Below are positions 1-10,443 of a stretch of 64,000 bases of DNA, piece after piece (positions within the stretch are counted from its first letter, which is position 1; the number at the start of each line of letters is the position of its first letter). Both the position numbers and the translations under genes were made by a program. Under the pieces are notes generated by a model. That model was not told where the DNA came from and ran no database searches. It saw only the letters and a list, made by a program, of their open reading frames with translations. Source of the DNA: Eucommia ulmoides (Eukaryota > Streptophyta > Magnoliopsida > Garryales > Eucommiaceae); assembly GCA_016647705.1 (NCBI GenBank), contig JAENRU010000279.1:682001-746000 (forward strand). The letters are read 5' to 3'.

Positions 1-1110
1 AAAAGGTGCGGCGGCACTTGCGGCATATTCGAAAAAGTATGCATCTCGATGCGAAGGCCCTCGCAAATAAGTTGGTTTACTTGATCTTGATAGCGTCCGT
101 ACTGATCCTGATATGTCCATAGCTCGTATTGTCCTTGCCGAAGATCCCAGAGTTCTTGATAAACTCGCTCCCCGTCGAATTCAGCCCGTCCGGGTGCCTC
201 GGGAGCTGGGGCCCCAGAAGGCCCTGTCTCGTCTCTCGCTTGCTCTTTATCCTGTGTTGCTCCTTCCTCAGTCTGGCCTTGAGCGCATGCCTTCCACATT
301 CTTGTAATAATGGCCAGATTGAGGTCAGCGATAGGGTCCAACGGGCTATCCCCAGGGATGACCACCTCGGCTCGCCTGAAAAGCACGGTCAAGAGCGATG
401 GAAATGAGAGACCGACCATCGTCGTGTTGACTGCATGGAGAATTGAAGAATAGATCAAGGATCCAACATTGATCGGCTTCTCAGTCTGGATCGAACATTG
501 TACCATGGCCCGGTCTTTAGAGATATCAGAGAAGTGCGACGTCGGGAAAAGACTTCTATACACAAAATTGTGCTAAATCATAGGGATTGGATTGAAAAAT
601 TTTGCTGGGAATGTGGCGAGACCTGGCCCAGTGTGTGTCCACTGGACATTGCCTAAAGTGATGGCTCTGATTACTGTATCCAAGCTCGGGTCATGGCCCC
701 CATAAGGTTCGTCAGTAGCTGGTCCCGGGGCTGCCAATCCCAAGACTTCGTTGATAAACTCTGAATTGGAAAAGATGGGGCGAGTGTGAACCCTTGTCTG
801 GCAGTCAACGGCTTCAATGACATTGGCATAAAACTCCCGTACTAGGGCCACCTCGCCTTGGGGAGGTGATTTGCATAACTTTTCCCAACTACAGCTTCGA
901 ATGACATTTTGAAATTCCTCCGGGTGGTTATCTAATGGTCCAAATCCCCTTTGTCGGATACAAGTTTGTTTTTTCTCAAATCGGTTGAAATGCTCATCCG
1001 CTTGCTTGGACACAAAGCGTGTGGAATCGTAGTCCGTAGCGGCACCTCCGATTCGAGAACTTGACCCTTAACCCCGTGCCCTCTTCGAAGCAACTCTTTT
1101 AGTCATGTTT
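1..1110 (-). pseudogene. Plant transposon protein (PF20167 / Transposase_32-like) coding region, broken
   Basis: The minus-strand translation resembles the widespread 'putative plant transposon protein' domain. Recognisable parts are the segment RFEKKQTCIRQRGF, a tryptophan-containing block followed by VREFYANVIEA, the block FINEVLGL, and farther on a segment reading ILHAVNTTMVGLSFPSLL with a downstream arginine pair. These are typical landmarks of the family. The region lies just inside the LTR element's leader, where Ogre/Tat elements can carry an extra reading frame ahead of gag, so it is probably that element's first coding region. It is a fossil with at least one break. It could instead be a passenger sequence captured by the element. 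The molecular function of the family is not known to me. Confidence 0.6.
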
Positions 1111-2501
1111 CCTAACAATCACAATCACAAAAGAAAACAACTCCATCATATATGCACAATGGAAAACAGTCCCCAAATCAACATTATCAAGATCAAGGCA
1201 TGAACTTAATACACATATACCAATTGCAACGATTTCAACAAAATACTAACAATATAGCATGCATTTTTGTTTCCCACAATTAAACAATTCATAGCAACTC
1301 AGTTTAACATGAAAAATCAAAGCAAAACCCCATAGAACATGAAAATCGCGAAAATGGGGGTTTAAGGGGTTAGGGCACATTCCAAAATCAATGATTCTTG
1401 AGATAATCTTGCAAATCAATCAAAGATTTCAACAAATATAAAATATGTAGAAGCTTAAACACTTACTTGTTGAGAAATGGAAGCCCAAACGATTAGAAAT
1501 TAAAGAAAATCGCACTGTCGCTCTTTAAACCCTAACTTTTCGAAAATGGGGAAAAATCCAAATTTTGGAGTGTGATTAGTGGTGGAAATTACATGTTTTG
1601 CAAAGAGAAGGATGATTTAGAGGGTTGGAAACGGTTTTGAGGGATGGGCTTTAAGAGATTTTGGGAGTATTTTGAAAAAGATGTGGCTATTTTGTTTTAG
1701 CGGGTTGGTTTTAATTAACCAGAGGCCTCACCGTTGCGGCAGTGTGAGCGCCTTTTTAAAACCAAATGTTTCTACTGTTTCACCCCCTAGGCGGTGGGAA
1801 TCACCGCCTCGGCGATGAAGCGCATTTTTCAAAACAAAACATTTTGTTGCTTCACCGCCGCGACGGTGGATTTCTCCGCTGCGGCGGTGAGGCATTTGTG
1901 TTGAAACTTAACTTACTGTATTTTCACCGCCTCGACGGTGTGCCTGCTTTTGGATTTTTCATTTTTTATTCAAGTTTTCACACAAAGGCTCCACACCATG
2001 CATTTCCACTTTGCTTTTTCAACAATTTTAAGTGCGAAATACATATCCGAATATCCTCACTCCTTAATTTACCTCCAAACACGCTCCGAGACCAATTTGG
2101 CCTCCAAAAAAAAAAAAAATAGCAAAAATCGGGTAAAAAATTGATACCCTCGGTTTTGGATAAAAAAAATTGTAACTTGCTTGATTTAGCGTCCCTAGTT
2201 GGACTTGGTTGATCATTTTTCACCAAAATCTCTCATAGATAAGGAATTTGGGAAAAATGCTCCATTGGATCACGATTCATGGTATTGAAGTTGGATTCTT
2301 GTCTCTTTCCTTATCCTTTTCAACTTACACTCGATCTCGGGATCTAGAGTCAAGAATTTCAACTTTTTCTACGATGCATGCACTGTTTGATCACAACTCA
2401 CGAAACAAATTAACAAAATAAATAAATAAAAAATTAAAACAAAAGAATTGTCTGGATTAATATTCAACTACTCAGTCGCAATATTAACCAATTCAACACC
2501 A
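1111..2501 (-). other. Untranslated leader of the LTR element
   Basis: About 1.4 kb lies between the primer-binding site and the first coding stretch of the LTR element. No convincing coding potential is seen on either strand; the open frames here are short and cross GC-rich palindromes and homopolymers. The leader carries the palindrome cluster at 1725-1945 and an A-run near 2106-2119. Long leaders are common in Tat/Athila-type elements. Confidence 0.5.
1725..1945. repeat. Cluster of GC palindromes (CACCGCC...GGCGGTG type) in the leader
   Basis: Several imperfect inverted motifs of the form CACCGCC-TMGG-CGGTG sit within 220 bp of otherwise AT-rich DNA, for example at 1781-1797, 1801-1818, 1850-1870, 1873-1891 and 1922-1940. 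Variants differ mainly in the central bases (CTAGG, CTCGG, CGCGA, CTGCG). The same motif family recurs in this element's LTR at 3570-3795. Each can form a short GC hairpin in RNA or single-stranded DNA. Function unknown. Confidence 0.7.
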
Positions 2502-2519
2502 TTCCCGGCAACGACGCCA
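2502..2519 (-). other. Primer-binding site, tRNA-Asp type
   Basis: On the plus strand these 18 bases match the 3' terminal sequence of plant tRNA-Asp including CCA (TCCCCGGCAACGGCGCCA) at 16 of 18 positions. The site lies six bases inside the end of the LTR, where a reverse-transcription primer should bind. This spacing and tRNA choice are those of Athila/Tat elements. Confidence 0.8.
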
Positions 2520-2525
2520 AAAACT

Positions 2526-3988
2526 TGTACGTCGAGGTGCTTGTTACGCGCTCGTGTATTGACTACTCTCAAGTGCACGAGATCTAGTTTTAATATAGCA
2601 GATCTATTAATATCGGATATCGTTCCCACAGGGACAGGTTGAATAAGTTGAATACCGCAATTTGCATAGTCTCATATTATCCAGACGGTTCAAGAAATAA
2701 TTTAAAATAAAACTAATTAAAATTAAACTAAACTACAATTAGTGGGTTAATCCTAACTAAGTTGATTACCTAGGGATTGACTTCGTTCACTTAATACACG
2801 TTTGATTTCATTTTAGTTAACAATAACGGAATTTATGGTATCCGATAATCTCGATTCTAAAACTCCTCTGCCACCTCTTCCGAGTGTAAGACCGGGGAAT
2901 ACGCGACTTTGTGTCAACACCGAGGTCCTCCTCAACGTCTTAACGGCTTTAGGCCGTGTGAGTCTTGCCCCAACGTCATCGATTGTACACTAACTAACGC
3001 CCTCCCGGGTCGTTAGATCGTAACGACGTGTTTATCCTAGTCTGAATCCAAGGTTACCTCTTCCGAGTGTCAAACCCTAGATTCTCAAATCTAACCCTAA
3101 TACCTTAACAAGCATATTGAAGTTGTCATAAAATGATAAACACAATCGAATTTAAAAGCAAACAACCTTTAAAGAAACATATATTAAACCAAACGAGTAT
3201 TTACACAACTACACCGATCCCTAACTAATATTTATCTAATCTATTGTGATCTTGACCATATAAGCATTAATACAAGAGATATTCATCATCATTTACAATA
3301 AAATATTAAATTACAAAGAGAGAAATAAAGAGAGAAAGATTAAATCTTAAAGTGGAGTGATCCACTGTCGCCAAAGATCGATCCGCCAATGTTTCCACTT
3401 TTCCGGATGATGAATCTCTTCTTCAAGAATGGCCAATGATCACCTCCTAAGGTTAGGGGCGTCCAACAATGTCCAGACCTCCTAAGTTGTCTTCAATGGA
3501 TGTGGGAGAATGATATTTATAGGCCTAAGATTTCAAAAATATCTAAAAGATATTTTCCTCTTTGCAGAGCTGACCGCCTAGGCGGAGGTTAAGTCGGTTT
3601 GCTTACCGCCTAGGCGGTGGTTCTTCGTTTAGGCGGTGGGTTGGCACACAATTCTCTGACGCTTCTCTGCCAAGGCAGTGGAGCAGCACTCCAACTCCCT
3701 GACGCTTCTCCGCCTAGGCGGTAGTTCTTGTTCATTTTTCAGCACATCTCTGCAATCTCACCGCCTCGGCGGTGGCTTCTTTGCTGCGGCGGTGGACCTT
3801 GTGATCTTGAAACCTTGTTTCTTCATAATTTCTTCACCGTTTTTTCACCATTTTCTCTCGTTTATCGCTTGTTTGTGTCCCTACACCCGAATTAACTAAA
3901 AACAAACTAAAAAGTAATTAAATATAACTAAAACACTCGAAAACTACTAAATCCGGTTTAGAAGTAGATTGATATTTTACCCCTATCA
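2526..3988 (-). repeat. 5' long terminal repeat of the Athila/Tat-type element
   Basis: 1463 bp, beginning TGTAC and ending CTATCA on the plus strand, which gives the TG...CA ends expected of an LTR in either orientation. It abuts the tRNA-Asp primer site on the low-coordinate side. The bases next to the outer end are TTGGG (3989-3993), one half of the likely 5-bp target duplication; the partner lies off-window. The LTR carries a second GC-palindrome cluster and an imperfect internal repeat of CCTCTTCCGAGTGT (about 2875 and 3057). It has no coding content. Confidence 0.75.
3570..3795. repeat. Cluster of GC palindromes (CCGCCTAGGCGG) in the LTR
   Basis: At least five copies of a CCGCCTAGGCGG or CCGCCTCGGCGG type palindrome, several extended to CACCGCC...GGCGGTG, occur in 225 bp, for example near 3573, 3606, 3711 and 3758, with half copies between them. 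The central CCTAGG is an exact palindrome. In element orientation they lie about 190-420 bp from the 5' end of the LTR. This is the same motif family as the cluster at 1725-1945. Confidence 0.75.
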
Positions 3989-4545
3989 TTGGGCCAAAAT
4001 CGTGAACCAAACCAATACTAGGCGGGTTGGGTTAGTTTGAACCTTGGACCGCCCAATGATGTACGGGGTAGGGCGGATTGGATTATGTGGTTTGGTTAGT
4101 TTAAACCGTGGGTACCCAACAATGTACGGGTTGAACCTATTTTCGGGTTGGACTAATCAGAATTGTGGATTGCTCTTAAATATAATAAATATTACTAAAA
4201 AGAAAAACCATTACATTACAAAAAATTTGTAGAAAAATTGCAACAAAATTATAGTAACAAAAATAAGAAAAAACTATAATGTAATTTGTAAACCATCACA
4301 AAAATAGGAAAAAATTACAAACGTAAGTAATAAAGTCTAAAACGGCGTCGTTTTGTGTCTACTTAGGCGGGCGGGTTGAACCCGTAAGAATATGGGTCAA
4401 ACCATAACCTGTCCATGCATGTGCGAGTTTCAAGATTTAACACCCATGCAATGCGCGGGTTAGTATTGAGTTTTTTTTTTTGCGGTGCAGGTTTGACGGT
4501 TTGGGCTGGTTTGGCGAGTTGGCCCAATCTGTCGCACACCCTTAA
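3989..4545. mobile_element. hAT-like non-autonomous DNA transposon remnant
   Basis: The right end, read in reverse, starts TAAGGGTGTGCGACAG followed by TTGGGCC, resembling the TAGGGGTGTGC ends of plant hAT MITEs. The left side begins with TTGGGCCAAAATCG and AACCAAACC, an imperfect inverted match to the subterminal part of the right end. The interior repeats GGGTTGG/CCAACCC-like words and lacks coding capacity. The outermost left end is missing from view because the LTR element is inserted next to it. The family assignment rests on end similarity only; no target duplication can be checked. Confidence 0.4.
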
Positions 4546-5239
4546 CTCTCATTCATTCTCAAGTGTAGTCTTTCACTTTTAGTTTCTTATACAAATTTAA
4601 TTGTTGATGTTCTTAGTTATTTAAAGAGTTTGAAATTGCATGTAAGATTTATTTATTATTTAATTTGTATTTTTATAATTATATGAAATTTTCTCCAACA
4701 ATTGCTACTCATACTCTTATTTTAATTATCTATGTTGATGATATAATTTGGAGGTTCTACAAAGTGAAGTTGAATATGGGTTCTTACATCTGTAACTATT
4801 AATTGTTTTGGCATAATGTAAGGTATGAGTGTTCTTCTAATACATATTCCCCGTTAGGATTAATATGTAATAGTTTTTTTTTTTTTGTTGTTGTAAATAT
4901 TGGAAGACGAATTTTTAAATATTAGGCCTCTAGCTAAAAAGGTTAGAAACTTCAAATTTGATTAGGAATCCTGTATTTTATGCTAGAATCAAACACATTG
5001 GAGTATTTTGTCTGTGAAAAAATGGTCCAAACTATCAGAAGCATTTCAACAAACACAAGGTGAATGACAATGAAGTACGAACACATTATAGAATTATTCT
5101 CATTTTAAAATAGTTTTTGAGAAAATAAAATATTTTATTTTTGTTATCATTTTAATTTTGTAAAGACGAAAAATAGAAATTATAGACACAGAATAGACGG
5201 GACAAATATCTTCCAATTTGAAGAACCGTGATTCAAACA
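4546..5239. other. Intergenic region upstream of DCI1
   Basis: About 700 bp of AT-rich DNA with no supported gene. It must contain the DCI1 promoter and 5' leader, but I see no clear TATA box at a fixed distance. A T-run near 4875-4885 and poly-A/T tracts at 5100-5165 are the only notable features. Confidence 0.4.
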
Positions 5240-8200
5240 ATGGAGGATTTCAAAACCCTCATCGTTCAAAAATCCCCAAATTCTCGAGTTTTCTACCTTC
5301 ACATCAATCGACCTTCGTTTAGCAATGCCTTGTCGCGTGATTTCTTCACCGAGTTCCCCAAAGCCCTCTTGTCCCTAGACCAAAACCCGGATGTCGGAGT
5401 CGTAGTTATTTCCGGCGCCGGAAACCACTTCTGCTCCGGCATAGATCTCAAAAACTTAGCTTCAATAACCGAAACAACCGAGTCTACAGACCGTGGTCGC
5501 ACTGGGGAGCGTATCCGTCGGGATATCAAGTTCTTTCAGGAAGCCATCACCGCAATTGAACGGTGTCGGAAACCGGTTGTCGCCGCTGTACACGGGGCCT
5601 GTATAGGCGCTGGAGTCGATATCATCACCGGTTGTGACATAAGATTTTGCACGGAAGCCTCGTTTTTCTCCGTGAAAGAGGTTGATTTGGCCATCGCAGC
5701 AGATCTCGGGACACTTCAGAGGCTGCCGCGTATAGTCGGGCACGGGAATGCGATGGAGTTGGCCTTGACAGGACGGAGATTCTCGGGTTCGGAGGCGAAG
5801 GCGTTAGGTCTAGTTTCTCGAGTTTTTGCTTCCAAGGAGGCCATGGACGAAGGCGTGAGAGCTGTTGCGGAGGGTAAGCCAATATATGTCCTTTTTTGCT
5901 TTCATTTGCTTGCTGTATCTAGTTCTTAATTTTTCTATTTGATTTCTAAAGACGAAGAATGTGCCTTGGGTAAGTTCAGAATCATGCAATGTAATTTGTT
6001 TTTGAGGTAATATGGTTGAGACAAGTAACTATGCAATTGCAAAGGATTTTAGTTATCAAACTTGTGGTTCCAAGGGTGTAAAAGTTGACCCTCACCTCTA
6101 TGTGCTAATTAGTGTAATATTTGTTGGTTTCGTAATGAAAAAGTGATTATTAAGTTAATGGTGGTTGGCCTGAGTTGTGTGAATTGAATGTGGGGAGGAG
6201 ATTAGTGAATGTAATAAAGAAACAAAAGAGGAGAATGGTAAGACAAAATTGAAGTATGAAAGGGAAAATATTGGAAACTTGAAGATAGTCCTCATATGTC
6301 TGACGTCCTTTTCATTTGTAACCTTTATGGTCTGTTTGGATTGAGAGAAATGGAGTGGAGAAGAGATTTGAAAGAGAAAAGGGGCAAAAGAGAAGAGAAG
6401 AGAATTTTATTTTTTCCTCTAGCTTGTTTGGTTATCTCATTAAAAGAAAAGAAGAGAAAGTAAAATTATTAGTAAAATGATTGTTATGCCCTATTTTTTA
6501 AAAAGAAACAAAGAAATTAAGGTTGTGTTTGGGTAAGGGATTTGGGGGAGGGATTTCATTTGGGTAAGGGATTTCAAAATTAATTTTTAACAAATACCTT
6601 GTTTGGGTATTGAGTAAGAAGGATTTGTAAAATTCCTTTAAGTGTCAAATAGTGTGAAAGAGAGGATTTAGAAATCCTTTTCAAATATGTGGAATTTGAC
6701 AAATCCTTCCAAGAGAGGATTTCATCAATCATGTTCATCAATCTTTTTCTTCGCGAATGAGCCCTCTTCTCCATCATCGTCCTTCTTCTGCTCTGAGCCC
6801 TCCGATCTTCGTCTTCTTCTTTGTCAACTTCGATTTAGGTGCAAGGCTTTGCCATTGTCGATTTCACAAATCTGAGACCTAGATCGTCGATTTCTTCTTC
6901 GTCAATCTCCTTCTTCGTCGTCCATCGGAATCAAATTCGTCGCCGTCGTCGATTGTCCATCATTCTGATTTTGGGTTTTTGATTGCAGAAATTGGAATCG
7001 CAATCAAATTCATTGCAGAAATCGAAATCAATCGTTTTAGGGTTCGTTGCAATTTCTTCTTCATCGCAATTTCTTCTTTGGCTTTTGTTCTTCTTCTTTG
7101 GCTTTTGTTCTTCTTCGTCGCAATTTCTTCTTCGTTCGTTGGCTTTCATTCTTCAGATTTCTTGTTCTTTTCATTTTGTTCTTTTGAGAATTGTTCTTTT
7201 GCTTTCTCAGTTTGAAAATTGTTCCATGATTCCGGTGTATTTTACAAATGGTGTTAATTTATCCAAACAAGAGAATTATAAAATTACATAATCAAATTCT
7301 TCGGTTAAAATAGTTATTCAAATAAGGGATTTGGTAAATAATGGGATTTCGAAATCCTGAATTTCGAAATCCCATCATTTACCAAATATCTTGAATTTGT
7401 CAAATCCCTTACCCAAACGCAACCTAAGGGTTTTATGGTTGTTGCCTTCATTTCTCTCTATTTCTCCCCAATTTGAGGAGAAAATACTATGTCAATTCAA
7501 ATAGACCCTTACGACTCGTTTAGTTGGACGGAATGGAATAAGGATGGAATGGAATGGAAGAAGTAATGGAATGAAATTGTCAATGGAATCACTATTCCAT
7601 TCACTTGTTTAGTTGGTATGGAATGAGGGAAGAAATAAAATAGTAAAATATAATAAAATTCTCATTATGCCCTTATAATAAAATTTTATTATATTTCACT
7701 ATTCTATTCATTCTCTCATTTTATTATATTTCATTATTCTATTCAAATTTCAGTTTCTGTTTTTTAATTTCTGTTTCTGTTCTCAATTTTCTGTTTCTGT
7801 TCTCAATTTTTTGTTCTCTAATTTTTTGTTATCTAATTTTCTGTTTCTGTTCTCAATTTTCAGTTCTCTAATTTTTTGTTTCTGTTCTCAATTTTATGTT
7901 TCTATTCTCTAATTTTTTGTTCTCAATTTTTTGTTTTTGTTCTTAATTTTCTGTTCTCAATTTTCAGTTCTTTAATTTCTGTCTGTTTTCTAATTTCTGT
8001 TTCTGTTCTCCAATTTCTAGATTGAGCTGAATTAGCGATGTTTTTTTTTTTTTTTTTTGTAATTTTAGTTTTGATTACATTGGGTTGGTTTTGATTTCAT
8101 TCCATTTCAAATGGAAGTTTATTCTCTTGATTTTCATTCTAATGGAATCACTTTTGTGATTCCATTGGAGAACCAAATAACGGAATAAGAATTAAAGCAG

Positions 8201-10030
8201 AATGTGATTTCATTTCGCCCCCGATTCCATTCAACCAAACATGCCGTTAGTGTTTAAGAAATAGCCTAGAAAGGTGTATTTGGTTGATATCAGTTGGGGT
8301 TTGTGTCCACAGAAACATAGGGACTCTAACGGCTCGTTTGGTTGGACGGAATGGAATGAGGGTGGAATGAAATGAAAGAAGTAATGGAATGAGAGAAGGA
8401 ATGAAATGGAATTGTCAGTGGAATCGCTATTCCATTCTCTTGTTTGGTTGGTATGGAATGAGGGAAGAAATGAAATAATGAAATATAGTAGAATTCTTAT
8501 GCCCTTATTACAAAATTTTATTATATTTCACTATTCCATTTCTTCCCTCATTTTATTATATTTCACTATTCTATTCAATTTTAAGTTTCTGTCATCTAAT
8601 TTATATTTTTTGTTCTCAATTTTCAGTTTCTATTCTCTAATTTCTGTTTCTATTCTCAATTTTCAGTTTCCGTTCTCAATTTTCCGTTATCTAATTTTCT
8701 GTTTTTCTCTCAATTTTTTGTTTCTGTTCTCAATTTTCTGTTTCTGTTCTTAATTTTCAGTTTTTGTTCTCAATTTTTAGTTTCCGTTCTCAAATTTCTA
8801 TTTTTGTTCTCAATTTTTAGTTTATGTTCTCAATTTTCTGTTTTTGTTCTTAATTTTCATTTTCTGTTCTCAATTTTATGTTTCTGTTCTTAATTTTTTG
8901 TTTTCAATTTCTGTTTCTATTTCCAATTTTCTGTTCTCTAATTTTTATTTATATTCTCTAATTTTTGTTTTTGTTTCTTAATTTTTTATTTTTGTTCTAA
9001 ATTTTTAAGGGTTTAAATACAAGGGTTATTATTTAATTTAAGATGTTGATTCTATTAGGTTGGAATTCCATACCACCCTATCTCAAATGGAATCACATTT
9101 CACCCTATTTCATTTCAATGGAATCACTGATTTCATTGGAGAACCAAATAACGGAATAGGAATCGAGGGTAGAATGCGATTTTATTCCGTTCCCGATTCC
9201 ATCCAACCAAACATGCCGTAAAGGTCTGAAAAATTAATAACGAAGGTTTTGATGCGACAACTGTAACTCTATAAGGAGATTGGAACTGTCAAATGTGTTC
9301 GGGAAAGCACGTTAGTTGTGGAGTTTGCTCTAAGGAGGGCGTCCACCTAGCTGTGTTAATAAGCGAAGGAGTTTCTTTTGTAGGGCTATATATATATATG
9401 ATATGACAATTTTTGTGTATGTGTTCACATTGTGCAAGAAGAATTAAACCTACAATTACATGGGGAGGTGGCTCGAACTCATGACATCCCATTCAGGAGA
9501 GTTCTCTACATCACCACAAGAAGAAATTTGGAAGGGTAGTAGTAGCAAGACTATTTATGTACTCAATGCGATCATTATATGCTTCAGCAGTCTTTTTTCC
9601 TTGTTCAAACTGGTTTTATGGGTCAATATTTTTTTTTTTTTTTTTTTTGCTTGTTTTATGTAAAATAGTTCCATTTTTCGTCCACATGTTTTAGTTTAGG
9701 AGATAGAATCATAGTATGCACGTTCTGATGCAGTCAATTCGTTGTTAGCTCATAATATATATATATATATATATATGCATGTGTGTGCGTGTGTGCAATC
9801 AAGTGATGGAGATGTGATTATGGCTGTTGTTGTTGGCAGGTATAGCTGCAAAGTCACCCCTTGCCGTCATTGGGACGAAGGCTGTGTTGCTAAAGAGTAG
9901 GGATTTGAATGTGGAGCAAGGTTTAGATTACGTTGCCACCTGGAATGCTGGTGTGCTCTCGTCTGATGATTTGAAAGAGGCAATTTTGGCGCACACCCAG
10001 AAGAGAAAACCCATTTTTGCCAAACTATGA
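5240..10030 (+). CDS. DCI1: Delta(3,5)-delta(2,4)-dienoyl-CoA isomerase, peroxisomal
   Basis: Two exons, 5240-5873 and 9840-10030, joined across a GT-AG intron after the first base of a glycine codon, give 274 residues; the Arabidopsis enzyme is about this long. The protein is a crotonase-fold isomerase that moves the double bonds of 3,5-dienoyl-CoA during peroxisomal beta-oxidation of unsaturated fatty acids. The oxyanion-hole segment HFCSGIDL is at residues 63-70 and HGACIGAGVD at 118-127. Asp127, Glu147 and Asp155 have the same spacing (20 and 8) as the catalytic Asp176/Glu196/Asp204 of the rat enzyme. The C terminus is AKL, a type 1 peroxisomal targeting signal. The ATG at 5240 starts MEDFKT, in line with relatives; an in-frame GTG at 5228 is not a plausible start. 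The frame is intact despite an intron full of MITEs. Confidence 0.92.
6328..7508. mobile_element. Tourist/Harbinger-like MITE (outer, interrupted)
   Basis: The left end reads TGGTCTGTTTGGATTGAGAG; the right end in reverse reads GGGTCTATTTGAATTGACA. The imperfect terminal inverted repeats are flanked by TTA at 6325-6327 and 7509-7511, the 3-bp target duplication of PIF/Harbinger elements. Without the nested insertion at 6521-7424 and its extra TAA, the element would be about 275 bp. It has no coding capacity. Confidence 0.7.
6521..7424. mobile_element. Tourist/Harbinger-like MITE nested in another MITE
   Basis: 904 bp. The left end is GGTTGTGTTTGGGTAAGG and the right end in reverse is GGTTGCGTTTGGGTAAGG, followed inward on both sides by GATTTG. 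Flanking TAA at 6518-6520 and 7425-7427 forms an exact 3-bp target duplication. A second inverted pair (GATTTCGAAATCC region, about 7340-7375) lies near the right end. The interior includes CT-rich tandem words (CTTCTTTGGCTTTTGTT) near 7073-7115. Open frames here are short and not recognisable. It is larger than typical Tourist MITEs, so it may be a deletion derivative of a full element or carry captured DNA. Confidence 0.75.
7512..8246. mobile_element. Tourist-like MITE, copy A of a pair
   Basis: 735 bp with ends CGACTCGTTTAGTTGGACGG and, in reverse, CGGCATGTTTGGTTGAATGG, flanked by TTA at 7509-7511 and 8247-8249. The left TTA is also the right target duplication of the preceding MITE, so copy A inserted exactly into that duplication. 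GGAATGGAAT-type subterminal repeats are present at both ends. The interior is an AT-rich minisatellite. Copy B at 8330-9218 is its close relative. Confidence 0.75.
7748..8020. repeat. Minisatellite inside MITE copy A
   Basis: A degenerate tandem repeat of the words TTCTGTTCTCAATTTT and TTCTGTTTCTG, with unit lengths varying about 16-25 bp. The same repeat fills the middle of MITE copy B. Confidence 0.75.
8330..9218. mobile_element. Tourist-like MITE, copy B of a pair
   Basis: 889 bp with ends CGGCTCGTTTGGTTGGACGG and, in reverse, CGGCATGTTTGGTTGGATGG, flanked by TAA at 8327-8329 and 9219-9221. It lies in the same orientation as copy A only 83 bp away and is similar throughout, but its interior minisatellite is longer. 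It is an independent insertion, because it has its own target duplication. Confidence 0.78.
8580..9005. repeat. Minisatellite inside MITE copy B
   Basis: About 425 bp of degenerate tandem copies of TTCTGTTCTCAATTTT-like units, longer than the equivalent tract in copy A. The long leucine/phenylalanine-rich open frame at 8406-8753 is a by-product of this repeat. Confidence 0.75.
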
Positions 10031-10437
10031 GCCTTAACATCCGAGTAATAAGCACTCCAACGTCGAGTGTATTTTCACACGAACCAGAAGTGCTTTTGGC
10101 GAACGTAGTTTTGTTGTGATAACACCCGATAATAACGCAAATAAACTCCAAGAGGCTTGTGAATTATTCACCATGTCATTTAAATTACGTGTATGTAAAA
10201 AAATTAAAAATGAATGTCTGAAACTTACTACGCTTTTTATGGTTGTGCCCTGTGAAATTTAGAACTTCATATGATAAGAGAGTTTCAACTTTAGTGCAGC
10301 GTATTAGCATAAAAAAGTGAAATTTAAAGATCTTTAAGCTTCGGTGGAAGGTTAGGTGATGTCTTTTCTAAATATTTCTTTTCTTTCCCTTTTTTTTTTT
10401 TGTTTCTTGAAAAGATGACTATAAACTATATTCGGTC

Positions 10438-10443
10438 AATAAA
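10438..10443 (+). promoter_or_regulatory. Possible polyadenylation signal of DCI1
   Basis: AATAAA 408 bp after the DCI1 stop codon. Plant signals are loose, so the real cleavage site may lie earlier; no nearer perfect AATAAA was noticed. Confidence 0.35.

Larger units (their letters stand above)
1..3988 (-). mobile_element. Ty3/gypsy LTR retrotransposon, 5' part (Athila/Tat-type primer site)
   Basis: Read on the minus strand, the element starts with an LTR (3988 down to 2526), then a primer-binding site complementary to the 3' end of plant tRNA-Asp (2519-2502), a long untranslated leader, and a coding stretch running off the window at position 1. A tRNA-Asp primer is typical of the Athila/Tat branch of Ty3/gypsy elements (established knowledge). 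The LTR runs TG...CA. No reverse transcriptase, protease or integrase is in view, and the second LTR lies outside the window, so completeness and age cannot be judged. The visible coding part is broken. The first bases beyond the LTR belong to a hAT-like repeat, so this element is the younger insertion. Confidence 0.75.
5874..9839 (+). other. DCI1 intron 1, 3966 bp, MITE-rich
   Basis: The donor is GTAAGC and the acceptor is TTGGCAG. Four MITE-like insertions make up 6328-9218, roughly 70 per cent of the intron. The original intron DNA is 5874-6327, 8247-8329 and 9219-9839. The last part holds a run of T near 9630-9649 and an (AT)n/(GT)n tract at 9752-9796, and shows no other gene. Confidence 0.85.

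Noticed and set aside
113-407. Two plus-strand open frames near the left edge
   Set aside because: They are antisense to the PF20167-like coding stretch on the minus strand.
2502-2519. tRNA gene suggested by a tRNA-Asp-like 3' end
   Set aside because: Only the 18-base primer complement is present; no cloverleaf can be formed with the flanks. The same holds for 29604-29615.
3678-3899. 73-codon open frame in the LTR
   Set aside because: It is made by the GC palindromes and T-rich DNA of an LTR, which is not expected to code.
5228-5239. Upstream GTG as the start of DCI1
   Set aside because: A plant nuclear gene starts at ATG; the ATG at 5240 matches the start of relatives.
6931-7291. Overlapping open frames on both strands in the DCI1 intron
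   Set aside because: They lie within the nested MITE, are CT/GA-rich and low complexity, and resemble no family.
8406-8753. 115-codon open frame rich in Phe, Leu and Ser
   Set aside because: It lies within MITE copy B and reads through the TTCTGTTCTCAATTTT minisatellite.
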